In this document: piece after piece, positions 1 to 7,014 of the stretch
Layout: the number at the start of each line of letters is the position of its first letter
Position numbering within the stretch: the stretch's first letter is position 1
DNA from: Herbiconiux gentiana
Lineage (GTDB): Bacteria; Actinomycetota; Actinomycetes; Actinomycetales; Microbacteriaceae
Length of the DNA stretch: 64,000 bases
Assembly: GCF_024978135.1 (NCBI RefSeq)
Contig: NZ_JANTEZ010000001.1
Span: 682,001-746,000 of the forward strand
Direction: 5' to 3'
Notes under the pieces: model-generated
Seen by the model: the letters and a program-made list of their open reading frames with translations, nothing else
The model's database searches: none
Told to the model about the DNA's origin: nothing
Position numbers and translations under genes: made by a program

Positions 1-543
1 GCTCTTCACGACGCCCTCGACCGCGAAGGCCTGGTCGTCGGTGAGTGACTTGAAGGGGCTCAGCTTGAAGAGGTCGCTGTTGATGATCTCGGGGATGGTG
101 CGGGTGAAGACGCCGTCGAGCTTCAGACGGTCGAAGATGGCGTCGAAGCTGTCTTGGTAGAAGGCGCGGTTGTAGTATTCGGCGTTGACGATGCCGTCGT
201 TGCGATTGAGCACCTCGAAGGCGCCGACGCCGCTGAGCATCTCGATGAGGAACGACTCGAGGTCGAGGCAGACGGACTTGTTGAAGGTCTCGTCGAGGAT
301 GACGCGGAGGTTGGTGAGGTGGCTGCGCTCGATGCTCGCGAGGTGTTGGCGCATGCGGGTGGCTACGTTGAGGGATTCGCCGACGTAGATCTTGCGGCGA
401 TCGGATGCCCGGCCCGCGCCGGTCGTGTCGTCGTCGAGGATGTAGACGACCGGCCAGTTGGTGATGCGCTTGTCGCCGCTTCGCGCCCAGACGCCGACCT
501 CGTCCTTATCGAACGGGAGGCGAACGATCTCAGAGCTGGTCAT
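1..543 (-). CDS. GIY-YIG N-terminal protein, probably DUF2075-type, cut by window edge
   Basis: Only the first 181 codons lie in the window; the gene runs off the left edge. Residues from about 25 to 65 show a GIY-YIG nuclease core: VVYILDD followed by KIYVGESLNVATRMRQH, with the Tyr, Gly, Arg and His spacing of that fold. GIY-YIG domains of this kind are often fused to a DUF2075/Schlafen-like P-loop helicase, and the last visible residues (FKLSPFKSLTDDQ) look like the entry into such a domain, but the P-loop is not in view. The ATG at 543 lies inside the end of the MazG-like gene (14-base overlap), so the two are probably co-translated. A role in defence or nucleic-acid processing is an inference from the pairing. 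Confidence 0.6.
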   Translation of the reverse strand, partial: MTSSEIVRLPFDKDEVGVWARSGDKRITNWPVVYILDDDTTGAGRASDRRKIYVGESLNVATRMRQHLASIERSHLTNLRVILDETFNKSVCLDLESFLIEMLSGVGAFEVLNRNDGIVNAEYYNRAFYQDSFDAIFDRLKLDGVFTRTIPEIINSDLFKLSPFKSLTDDQAFAVEGVVKS

Positions 544-883
544 ACTTCGTGGACGTGCCGCGGGACTTCTCGATGGGGTACTTCTCGCGGGTCTTCGCGA
601 GCTTGGCGCGGACGATGTCGTCGGGGTTCAGCTCGAGGCGGGCCGCGAGGAGGTAGGCGTAGGTGAGCACGTCGGCGAGCTCGTCTTGGATCTGCTGCTC
701 ATCCGCATCCGGTGACCACTGGAAGAGCTCGAGCAGCTCGGCTGCCTCGATGGAGATGCTCTTCGCGAGGTTCTCGGGGGTGTGGAATTGGGCCCAGTCG
801 CGCTCGGCCACGAAGGCGGCCAGGGCTTCGTGGATGGAGGGATCGGCGGGCATGTGGTCAGGGTAGCAGCGGGACTTCGCCAC
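530..883 (-). CDS. MazG-like nucleotide pyrophosphohydrolase
   Basis: A 117-residue all-alpha NTP pyrophosphatase of the MazG/RS21-C6 type, which hydrolyses (d)NTPs to monophosphates. The metal-binding helices are visible as EAAELLELFQW and DELADVLTYAYLLA, the usual E..E and E..D pattern. The length suits single-domain house-cleaning enzymes. The GTG at 883 is the longest start; an ATG at 853 (MPADPS) is equally possible and neither has a convincing Shine-Dalgarno sequence. It overlaps the GIY-YIG gene by 14 bases, which suggests one functional unit. A 35-base stretch (746-780) recurs with two mismatches at 2650-2684 inside a chimeric ORF. Confidence 0.8.
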   Translation of the reverse strand: MAKSRCYPDHMPADPSIHEALAAFVAERDWAQFHTPENLAKSISIEAAELLELFQWSPDADEQQIQDELADVLTYAYLLAARLELNPDDIVRAKLAKTREKYPIEKSRGTSTKYDQL

Positions 884-955
884 TCCGGGGCCGGCCCCGA
901 ATATCAGAATATCTCGATGGAGCGCGAATATCAGGAAAATGCGATGGAATGACAG

Positions 956-973
956 TATCGTGACAATTCGATA
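956..973. promoter_or_regulatory. Predicted HipB operator, TATCG-N8-CGATA
   Basis: Upstream of hipB, TATCG (956-960) and CGATA (969-973) form a perfect inverted repeat separated by exactly eight bases. The known Escherichia coli HipB site is TATCC-N8-GGATA, so half-site size and spacing agree. The surrounding 895-985 stretch is unusually AT-rich for this window and carries two direct GAATATCAG copies (899-907 and 926-934) that may belong to the same autoregulatory region. Confidence 0.6.
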
Positions 974-985
974 GAAGGGAGCATC

Positions 986-1231
986 ATGACTGCCTACACT
1001 GCCCGGCTCAGGGCACCGGCCGACTTCGGGTTGGCGCTTCAGCAGGCGCGACTGGCTCGAGGAATGTCGCAGTCCGCGCTGGCCCAGGAGCTGGGAGTGA
1101 CGCAGAGCACTGTTAGTGCGATGGAGTCCGGCTCATCGACCATCTATCTCCGACGGCTGCTCGCCATGGCTGACGCCACTGGGATCGAGCTCAGCGCATC
1201 CTGGGAGGTCAGCGATGCGGCTGGCAGTTGA
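986..1231 (+). CDS. HipB-like XRE-family antitoxin/repressor
   Basis: An 81-residue helix-turn-helix protein. The HTH spans about residues 14-68, with the segment MSQSALAQELGVTQSTVSAM typical of XRE repressors. In hipBA loci HipB binds its own operators and neutralises the HipA kinase. Here the next gene is a HipA N-terminal fragment whose ATG (1215) lies inside this gene, the classic overlapping arrangement. The ATG at 986 follows GAAGGGAGCATC, giving a reasonable ribosome binding site. The upstream TATCG-N8-CGATA repeat supports autoregulation. Because the HipA partner lacks its kinase core, this may now act only as a repressor. Confidence 0.8.
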   Translation: MTAYTARLRAPADFGLALQQARLARGMSQSALAQELGVTQSTVSAMESGSSTIYLRRLLAMADATGIELSASWEVSDAAGS

Positions 1232-1691
1232 ACTCTACGGGACCGTCATCGGCACCATCGAAGGCGACGCTCGCACCTTCGACTTCGTCCCGTCGCGAGA
1301 GGGCATCGAGCAATTCGGGCCGAACAGCGCGGTGCTTTCGGTGGCCGTGCCTCTCACGCCGACCCAACGTCGAGATCATGCTGCACGGCGCCGCAACTGG
1401 TTCGGGGAGCTCCTCCCGGAAGGGGACCAGTACGACTACATGCTCGCGCAGGGACGTCTGGCACGTGGCGACACCCCCGCGTTCCTCGCTCGGTACGGCC
1501 GTGACACCGCCGGAGCTGCCCAGATTTGGGACATCGACGACCCGGCGGAGCCCGTCGAGCCCGGGCTCGAACTGCTCACCGATCGCGAGGTTCGTCGCCT
1601 CCTGGAAGATCCACCTCCCAGATCCTCGGTCGCGGCTGCGGATTCTTCGTCATCGCCAGTCTTGCCTGGTGAGGACGCGGTCGAGAGGTAG
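1215..1691 (+). pseudogene. HipA N-terminal fragment, kinase domain missing
   Basis: The 158-residue reading frame matches only the N-terminal part of HipA Ser/Thr kinases: WFGELLPEGDQYDYMLAQ is the conserved FxxLLPEG block and GRDTAGAAQIW the following G-D-xxGA element. Full HipA is usually 400 residues or more, and the catalytic core, P-loop-like segment and HxxN/DFD motifs are absent. After about residue 130 the sequence becomes low complexity and stops; the downstream DNA does not restore a kinase. GGAGG lies five bases before the ATG, and the start overlaps hipB by 17 bases. HipS of tripartite HipBST systems is a short HipA-like protein, but no HipT follows, so I prefer decay. Confidence 0.65.
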
Positions 1692-1836
1692 CCGATTCTC
1701 GGCAAAGTCCTCTAAGTGAACCCGCATCCGATATCGCGGGTAGCTGCCTGCTCACGTCGGCCGCGAGCCCGCTTAGCTCGCGCAGTTCTCTAGATTGCCC
1801 TTTACCCCAATGCAAAGCCCGGCCTAGACTTAGCCC

Positions 1837-2055
1837 GTGCCTCGCCCACAGAAGTACCGCGATGTGATCAAGGCGGTGCGAGCCAACGGGTGGGTGCTGA
1901 TCAGACAAGGGAAGGGCGATCACGAGGTCTGGGGAATTCCAGGCTCGTCATCTCCGAACGATAAGCACACCATCCCGCATCACAGTGAGGTGTCCGCCCG
2001 CATCATCGGCGACTTGATCAAGAAGCTCCCGCACACTCCCTACATCTGGCGATAG
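1837..2055 (+). CDS. hicA: HicA-type mRNA interferase toxin
   Basis: A 72-residue protein of the HicA/YcfA family, small dsRBD-fold toxins that cleave mRNA. Visible features are the N-terminal RDVIKAVRANGW helix, the RQGKGDHEVW segment carrying the putative catalytic His, and the C-terminal helix ARIIGDLIKKL. The start is GTG at 1837; the sequence before it gives no good Shine-Dalgarno, so translation may be weak. HicB follows eight bases downstream, the usual toxin-first order. A small lone toxin gene amid other toxin-antitoxin-like genes is typical of accessory DNA. Confidence 0.8.
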   Translation: MPRPQKYRDVIKAVRANGWVLIRQGKGDHEVWGIPGSSSPNDKHTIPHHSEVSARIIGDLIKKLPHTPYIWR

Positions 2056-2063
2056 GAGACGAT

Positions 2064-2456
2064 ATGGCGACGAAGGGCAAGGCCGAAGTGAAGGCACGAG
2101 CACGGCGAGATGGGCGCTGGTGGTACATCGAGTTCCCCGATCTCGGTACCTCCGGGCAGGCTCGGACGATCAAGGAGATCGATGAGATCGCGCTTGAGGT
2201 CGCCGCGCTGTGGCTCGACGTCGACGAAGCGACTCTCAGCGTGACCGTCGATCTCGAACTGCCCGAGGCCGCCGCGGACCTGTGGACGAAGGCTAACGAA
2301 GCTGACGCGCGGGCGCGTGAAGACGCGAAGGCCGCGGCAGTGCTCCGGCGGCGTGCCGTTGCGGCTCTGCAGGCGGAGCACATCAGTAAGGCCGATGCGG
2401 CTCGGCTGCTCGGGCTTTCACCTCAACGGATTAGTCAGCTCAGCAAGGCGTCGTAG
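2064..2456 (+). CDS. hicB: HicB-type antitoxin with C-terminal HTH
   Basis: A 130-residue partner for the preceding HicA. The N-terminal half resembles the HicB partial RNase-H fold (WWYIEFPDLGTSGQARTIKE). The C-terminal end carries a helix-turn-helix (ISKADAARLLGLSPQRISQL) for operator binding. A charged, probably helical linker with repeated Ala/Arg lies between. AGGAGACGAT precedes the ATG at a good distance. Together with hicA it forms a compact two-gene module that should be autoregulated through the HTH. Both genes look intact. Confidence 0.8.
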   Translation: MATKGKAEVKARARRDGRWWYIEFPDLGTSGQARTIKEIDEIALEVAALWLDVDEATLSVTVDLELPEAAADLWTKANEADARAREDAKAAAVLRRRAVAALQAEHISKADAARLLGLSPQRISQLSKAS

Positions 2457-2541
2457 CCAGCTAGCGTCACCCGAGACTTGGGCGGCCGACGCCCGCCCTC
2501 ACGTCGGTTGACGGGTGGGCGGGGTCGAGCACCCGCTCTTC

Positions 2542-2700
2542 TCAGGCGAGGAGGGCCTCGGCGTAGAACTCGGACGGGTTGTTCGCGAGCGAGGCCTTGA
2601 CCAGGCGGGACCCATCGTCGACCAGGACCTCGATCGCGTCGTCGGCCGACTCGATGGAGATGCTTTTCGCGAGTTTCTCGGGGGTAATGCGGGCCCCCAT
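2542..2700 (-). CDS. Chimeric 52-codon ORF: MazG-like fragment fused to SDR C-terminus
   Basis: Residues 6-16 (TPEKLAKSISI) copy the MazG-like protein at 530-883, whose own text is TPENLAKSISI. From residue 18 the frame copies the last ~35 residues of the SDR at 3889-4620: DDAIEVLVDD then SRLVKASLANNPSEFYAEAL, against SRLVKASLANDPSDFYAGAL in the parent. The DNA of 2650-2684 matches 746-780 at 33 of 35 positions, and 2527-2641 closely matches about 3876-3990. The join is in frame and the ORF ends at the same relative TGA as the SDR. It looks like a recombination scar between two resident genes. Whether it is expressed is unknown; a remnant is the safer reading. Confidence 0.5.
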   Translation of the reverse strand: MGARITPEKLAKSISIESADDAIEVLVDDGSRLVKASLANNPSEFYAEALLA

Positions 2701-2725
2701 CGCGCACTGTCTGAGCGGAGACAGT

Positions 2726-3688
2726 TCAGGCCGCGCCCTCGACTATCATTCGGATGATCAGACCGATCATGAGTTCTTTTTCTCGGGGGTCACTCATAGC
2801 GACCATGAGGGTAATTGCTGCGAGAGCGTTGCTCGTGATGCTAGGTGCGGCCCCGATACCCGTGAGTAATTCGTTGCGTGCGAGGAAGGTGACGAACAAC
2901 GCAGCCGCGCTGCGCTTGTTGCCGTCCGACAGCGGGTGATCCTTCACTACAAGGTAAAGCAGATTCGCCGCCTTCTCCTCAACCGTGAGGTAGAGATCCT
3001 GCCCAGCGAACCCTTGGTAAAGTGCCCCGATCACGCCCTTCAGCGCATCCCCGCGTTCGTTGCCGAAGAATGTGTCGTCGGGAAACTCGGAGGCTACCTG
3101 CGAGATTACCGCCCGGGCTTCATCGAGGGTGAGTGCCCATCCGGGAGTCGTGTCAGGCGTCGCATCGACCCGCCCTTGGTCGTAGTCGCGAAGCAGGATG
3201 AGCCCAGGAAGGTAGCCTGCCAGCACGTCAGCCACACCTGCGACGAGCTCGTCGGTGGAGCGAGTCAATATCTGCACGATCGACCCAAGTTGCTCCAGGC
3301 GTTCGTGGTTGATTGTGTAGCCTCGAACGAGGTACTCGCGGAGGCGCTCGGTGGCCCAGATTCGGAACTGTGTTGCGGTGCTGGTTCGCACCCTGTAACC
3401 GACGGAGATGATCAGGTCGAGGTTGTAGACCGGAACCTCGCGGGCGACCTGGCGGGAGCCTTCGGTGCGAACCTGTCGGAATTTCCGACAGGTTGCCGCC
3501 TCGTCGAGTTCGCCGTCTTGATAGATGTGTCGAATGTGCTCGACGATATTGGTGCGAGACGTCTCAAACAGCTCAGCGATCTGCTGCTGACTCAACCAGA
3601 CCGTCTCCGCATCGAATCGCACCTCGATAGTGGGCGCACCATCAGCGCGCTGATAGAGGATGATCTCGCCGGATGGCTGCACAGTCAC
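2726..3688 (-). CDS. RhuM-family protein with C-terminal Fic/Doc domain
   Basis: The 320-residue protein has two parts. The N-terminal ~200 residues match the RhuM family: LSQQQIAELFETSRTNIVEH, then RKFRQVRTEGSR, VYNLDLIISVGYRV and FRIWATERLREYLVRGY. The C-terminal part carries a Fic/Doc core, HPLSDGNKR, preceded by the helix ENERGDALKG-type segment. The Lys in place of the usual second Gly of HxFx[D/E]GNGR resembles Doc-type proteins rather than AMPylating Fic enzymes. Such fusions are annotated as virulence RhuM/Fic/DOC proteins and often sit in mobile or defence islands. The start is GTG at 3688 with GGAG nearby. No separate antitoxin is visible. Confidence 0.8.
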   Translation of the reverse strand: MTVQPSGEIILYQRADGAPTIEVRFDAETVWLSQQQIAELFETSRTNIVEHIRHIYQDGELDEAATCRKFRQVRTEGSRQVAREVPVYNLDLIISVGYRVRTSTATQFRIWATERLREYLVRGYTINHERLEQLGSIVQILTRSTDELVAGVADVLAGYLPGLILLRDYDQGRVDATPDTTPGWALTLDEARAVISQVASEFPDDTFFGNERGDALKGVIGALYQGFAGQDLYLTVEEKAANLLYLVVKDHPLSDGNKRSAAALFVTFLARNELLTGIGAAPSITSNALAAITLMVAMSDPREKELMIGLIIRMIVEGAA

Positions 3689-3851
3689 TCCGTATCTCCC
3701 TCCGAGTCAGCTCGACTCAACCGGCCGCGATCGAGAGACATCATCCTTTATCGAGAATTGACGAAACTTCTGCTATCGCCGTCTAGGTTCAGTATGCCCG
3801 CACTAACGAGACCTTGAGCTGCGAATGGCCCGCGGGTCGGTCAGCGGTTGT

Positions 3852-3877
3852 GCTCGGCGCCTGACGGGGCGCCGAGC
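3852..3877 (-). terminator. Hairpin downstream of SDR gene
   Basis: A perfect 10-bp stem, GCTCGGCGCC against GGCGCCGAGC, with a six-base loop, 12 bases past the SDR stop codon. There is no clear T-run, which is common for terminators in GC-rich actinobacteria. Confidence 0.5.
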
Positions 3878-3888
3878 ATCCGCTCTTC

Positions 3889-4620
3889 TCAGGCGGTCGC
3901 GCGGAGGGCTCCGGCGTAGAAGTCGGACGGGTCGTTCGCGAGGGAGGCCTTGACCAGGCGGGACCAGTCGTCGACCAGGACCTCGATCGCGTCGGAGGCG
4001 ACACCGTCGAGGGCGACGGCCGCGACCGCGCGCGGGGCCGTCATGGGGCCGTCGTAGCCGGCCATCATGTCGGTGTCGGCGGCTCCGAGGTGGACGCCCA
4101 CGACGAGGGTGTTCTGGGCGGCGAGCTCGAGGCGCACGCCGTTCGTCATCGCCCATTCGGCGGCCTTCGCGACCGAGTAGGCGTTGGCGCCGTTGATCGA
4201 GAACCACGAGAGGGCCGAGTGGAGGTCGACGATCGCTCCCCCGCCGTTGGCCGCGAGCACGGGGGCGAAGGCGCGGATCACGTTGAGGGTGCCGAAGAGG
4301 TGGGTGTCGAGCTCGCGGCGGAGGCCGGCCAGGTCGTTCTCGCCGAGGAGGTTGGCGCCCGTGGTGATGCCGGCGTTGTTGATGAGGAGGGTGAGGTCGG
4401 TGGCGTGGGTGGCGGCGTCCGTGATGGAGGTGTCGTCGAGGAGGTCTAGGCGGATGACCTCGACCCGCGGGTCGGTGAACTCGGTGTCAGGGATGCCGGC
4501 GGGGTTGCGGACGGCTGCGTAGACCTTGGCGGCGCCTCGGGCGAGGAGTTCGTCGACGAAACGGCGGCCGATGCCGCGGTTGGCGCCGGTGACTAGGGCT
4601 ACGGATCCGGAGATGTTCAT
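3889..4620 (-). CDS. Short-chain dehydrogenase/reductase under MerR control
   Basis: A 243-residue classical SDR. TGANRGIG near residue 12 binds NAD(P), NNAG is intact, and the catalytic YSVAK motif follows a Ser in SALSWF. The substrate cannot be told from sequence; these MerR-linked SDRs are usually induced by a small electrophile or aromatic. The ATG at 4620 is preferred over longer readings because it sits just before the SDR glycine-rich start and behind AAAGGACACCACC. The gene is divergent from the MerR regulator at 4718, sharing a 97-base promoter region. Its 3' end has been partly duplicated into the chimeric ORF at 2542-2700. Confidence 0.85.
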   Translation of the reverse strand: MNISGSVALVTGANRGIGRRFVDELLARGAAKVYAAVRNPAGIPDTEFTDPRVEVIRLDLLDDTSITDAATHATDLTLLINNAGITTGANLLGENDLAGLRRELDTHLFGTLNVIRAFAPVLAANGGGAIVDLHSALSWFSINGANAYSVAKAAEWAMTNGVRLELAAQNTLVVGVHLGAADTDMMAGYDGPMTAPRAVAAVALDGVASDAIEVLVDDWSRLVKASLANDPSDFYAGALRATA

Positions 4621-4663
4621 GGGTGGTGGTGTCCTTTCGGGGCCGCTGGGGGTGCGGCGTCGT

Positions 4664-4695
4664 CTTGTAGGGTAAGACTTCACGTTGACGTCAAG
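4664..4695 (-). promoter_or_regulatory. MerR-type promoter with 19-bp spacer and dyad operator
   Basis: Reading toward the SDR, TTGACG (4694-4689) and TACAAG (4669-4664) form a promoter with a 19-bp spacer instead of 17. This over-long spacer is the signature of promoters activated by MerR-type DNA distortion. An imperfect inverted repeat, CTTCACGT-tg-ACGTCAAG (4678-4695), covers the -35 and spacer. It is therefore the likely binding site of the divergently encoded MerR protein. Confidence 0.65.
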
Positions 4696-4717
4696 GGCAA
4701 GTCCTCGGGAGGTACTG

Positions 4718-5155
4718 ATGCCGGTTGTGGATGACGCGCTCGACGAGATGCGGATCGGGGAGCTGGCGGCTCGGGCCGGAGTCAGCACGAGGGCGCTGCG
4801 GTATTACGAGGAGCAGGGCATCCTGCAGTCGTCGCGCACGGCCAGCGGGCAGCGGGTCTATGGACTCGAGGCCGTGGATCGGGTGCGGCTGATTCAGCAT
4901 CTGTTCTCGGCGGGGCTGGCCAGTCGGACGATCGCGGTGATTCTGCCGTGCGTGGATACGGGGCATGCGCCGCCGGTGATGCTCGAAAGCCTGCACCGGG
5001 AGCGGGATCGGATCTCGCAGCTCATGGTGGATCTCGAGGCGGCTCGGGGGCGGTTGGATGAGGTGATCTCGATGACGGAGAACCCCGACGAGGCGCGGTG
5101 TGAGGCTGTGCGGGATTCGGCGGGGAGGACTTCGGTGATTTTGGGGGCCGGCTAG
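4718..5155 (+). CDS. MerR-family transcriptional regulator
   Basis: A 145-residue regulator. The N-terminal winged HTH is plain: MRIGELAARAGVSTRALRYY followed by EEQGILQSSRTASGQRVY. The C-terminal part is a helix that would form the dimer coiled coil (about residues 90-120). There is a single Cys in VILPCVDTG and one near the C-terminus (EARCEAV), with no metal-binding cluster, so an organic effector is more likely than a metal. The ATG at 4718 is chosen because GGGAGG precedes it; an upstream in-frame start at 4685 lacks one. It faces the SDR gene and the 19-bp-spacer promoter, its likely target. Confidence 0.85.
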   Translation: MPVVDDALDEMRIGELAARAGVSTRALRYYEEQGILQSSRTASGQRVYGLEAVDRVRLIQHLFSAGLASRTIAVILPCVDTGHAPPVMLESLHRERDRISQLMVDLEAARGRLDEVISMTENPDEARCEAVRDSAGRTSVILGAG

Positions 5156-5180
5156 CGCGCTCAGCGCTGCGCGGGCAGCC

Positions 5181-5909
5181 TCATCGCCGACGCACCACGT
5201 TGAACGCGACCTCCGAGCCGCGGTGGTAGTCCTCGGCGTAGAGCACCCGCTCCCCCGTCGACGTCAGGCACTGCTCCTCGGTCAGCAGCCACGGGCCGAG
5301 GCCCGCGAGGTTGTACCGCGATTCCGTGTCATCCGCCAGCTCGACCGCGCTGATGCGGGTGGCGGCCGAGACGATGCGGTGGCCGTGCTGCTCGAGCACG
5401 ACGGTGATCGAGCGGCTCCAGTCGCGGTAGGCGATCGGCCCGGGCAGCACCTCGCGCGGGATGGTGTTGACGCTGAAGACGATGGGGATGTCATCCCCGA
5501 AACGCAGCCGCTCCAGCCGGATCACGGGCGCACCCGGCTCGATGCCCAGGGCCGCAGCCCGCTTGGCGTCGACCGCCTGCTCCTGCACGTCGAGCACCGC
5601 GCTCGTCACCCGCATGCCACGGCCCTCGAGCACCTCGGAGATGCTCTCGTAGCGCGTCACCGGGCGCTCCACCTGCAGGCTGCCCAGCGCCGAGATGAAT
5701 CGGCCGTGGCCCTTGATCGCGTAGACCAGGCCCTCCTGCTCGAGCCGCTTCAAGGCCTCGCGGGTCGTCGACCGGCCCACTCCGAAGTGCTCCGACAGCT
5801 CGGCCTCGGTGGGCAGCCGATCGCCCGGCTGCATGCGCCGCTCGCGGATGAGCTGCTGGAGGTCGGCGTGGAGCTGATCGGGCATGCTCGCGCGCGTCTC
5901 GATCGTCAT
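5181..5909 (-). CDS. GntR-family regulator, HutC/FarR type with UTRA domain
   Basis: A repressor of about 242 residues. The N-terminal winged helix (RMQPGDRLPTEAELSEHFGV, then GRSTTREALKRLEQEGLV) is the GntR DNA-binding domain. The remainder is a UTRA effector domain, which in relatives binds a phosphorylated sugar. The ATG at 5909 (MTIETRASM) is favoured because GAGGAG lies nine bases upstream; the ATG at 5918 directly abuts it. It is the last gene of the ABC/kinase/SIS operon (23 bases after the SIS gene) and is the obvious regulator of that operon and of the divergent pair at 11227-13115. GTC[A/T]GAC palindromes at those promoters are candidate sites. Confidence 0.85.
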   Translation of the reverse strand: MTIETRASMPDQLHADLQQLIRERRMQPGDRLPTEAELSEHFGVGRSTTREALKRLEQEGLVYAIKGHGRFISALGSLQVERPVTRYESISEVLEGRGMRVTSAVLDVQEQAVDAKRAAALGIEPGAPVIRLERLRFGDDIPIVFSVNTIPREVLPGPIAYRDWSRSITVVLEQHGHRIVSAATRISAVELADDTESRYNLAGLGPWLLTEEQCLTSTGERVLYAEDYHRGSEVAFNVVRRR

Positions 5910-5932
5910 GGACTGCATCTCCTCGATCCGGC

Positions 5933-6964
5933 TCAGACTTCGGCGACTTTGGTGTCAGGTTGAGAGTAGTTGAACGTCTCGGTCGACGTCCCCATTCGAG
6001 CACCGGTCGCCTCCACGATGGCCTGCACCACGACGATCTCGGCGATGGCGCGCGCGAAACCGGGCAAATCGGCGGGCAGACGCACCACACGGGCTCCGGA
6101 TGCTCGGACCTCCGCCAGCGCGGCGTCGCTGGCGCCCGACACCACGATCACCGGCGCTCCGGCCCGAGCCAGGTCGGCCGCGAGTACGAGTTCGCGCGAA
6201 TCGCCGAACACGATGACCGCGGTGGTCTCCCCCGCCGGCTCCGCGGGACCGTGCAGGTACTGGTAGCCCTCGAAGGACGCGGCGGGGATCGCCAGCGCCT
6301 CGCGGAACATCAGCGAGGCCTCGACCGCCGTCGCGTACGAGAAGCCGCTGCCCACCACGTCGATCGACGAGACCCCCGAGAGGTGCGCCGCCAGGGCCGG
6401 TGCGGCCTCGAACGCCACCGCGAGCATCCGCTCGACCAGCGCCGGAACGGCGTCGGCATCGGCCGACTGCTCGCCCAGGCCGACTGCACCGAGCAGCTCG
6501 GAGTAGGCGAGCAGGGTGGAGATGTAGCCGATCGAGTAGACGGCCGAGTCGTCGAAGCCGCCGAGGTCGACGACGTGGTCGACCGCGCCCGAGACGGCCT
6601 GAGCCGGGTAGTTCGTGATACCCACCCGACGGCCGGGAGTGACGGCCGCGGCGGCCGCGATGGGCTCGGGGCTGCGGCCCGACTCCGTGACCACGACGTA
6701 GTGATCGCCGGGCTCGAAGTCGGCGGGCGCAGCCGCCAGGTCGGTGGGCGTGAGGTTGACGCTGCGCACACCGGCCCGGGTCAGGGCGGCGGTGAGGGTG
6801 AAGGCCGACGCGGTCGATGCCCCCATCGCAAGCACGGCGACGGTGTCTCCGGGGCGCCACGGGTCGATCGTCGCGCCCTGAAGCGAACTACGGATGCTCG
6901 TGAGCGCCGAGCGGAGCTCGGCGGGCTGGCGGCGGATGGCGACGGAGAAGGGCAGGTAGTCCAT
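5933..6964 (-). CDS. SIS-domain sugar isomerase/deaminase, AgaS/GlmS-like
   Basis: A 343-residue protein with two SIS (sugar isomerase) halves. The first contains VLAMGASTASAF and VVVTESGRSPEP, the Ser/Thr-rich phosphosugar-binding loop. The second contains VVGSGFSYATAVEASLMFREA and GPAEPAGE. This layout is seen in GlmS isomerase domains, AgaS and fructosamine deglycases, which act on sugar-6-phosphates bearing an amine. The ATG at 6964 lies 50 bases after the kinase stop, behind a GAGGACTCACC leader. It follows a BadF-type sugar kinase in the same operon, so it probably processes the kinase product. It is distinct from the second SIS protein at 11227. Confidence 0.8.
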   Translation of the reverse strand: MDYLPFSVAIRRQPAELRSALTSIRSSLQGATIDPWRPGDTVAVLAMGASTASAFTLTAALTRAGVRSVNLTPTDLAAAPADFEPGDHYVVVTESGRSPEPIAAAAAVTPGRRVGITNYPAQAVSGAVDHVVDLGGFDDSAVYSIGYISTLLAYSELLGAVGLGEQSADADAVPALVERMLAVAFEAAPALAAHLSGVSSIDVVGSGFSYATAVEASLMFREALAIPAASFEGYQYLHGPAEPAGETTAVIVFGDSRELVLAADLARAGAPVIVVSGASDAALAEVRASGARVVRLPADLPGFARAIAEIVVVQAIVEATGARMGTSTETFNYSQPDTKVAEV

Positions 6965-7014
6965 GGTGAGTCCTCGGTAGTGGGGTGAAGGGCGATCGTC
7001 GACGCGACGATCGG

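Noticed and set aside
154-666. Long open frame on the plus strand over the GIY-YIG and MazG genes
   Set aside because: It is the mirror of real minus-strand genes, low complexity and without family features.
2726-4620. Mobile element boundaries around the toxin-antitoxin-like patch
   Set aside because: No transposase, integrase, tRNA attachment site or terminal repeats seen.
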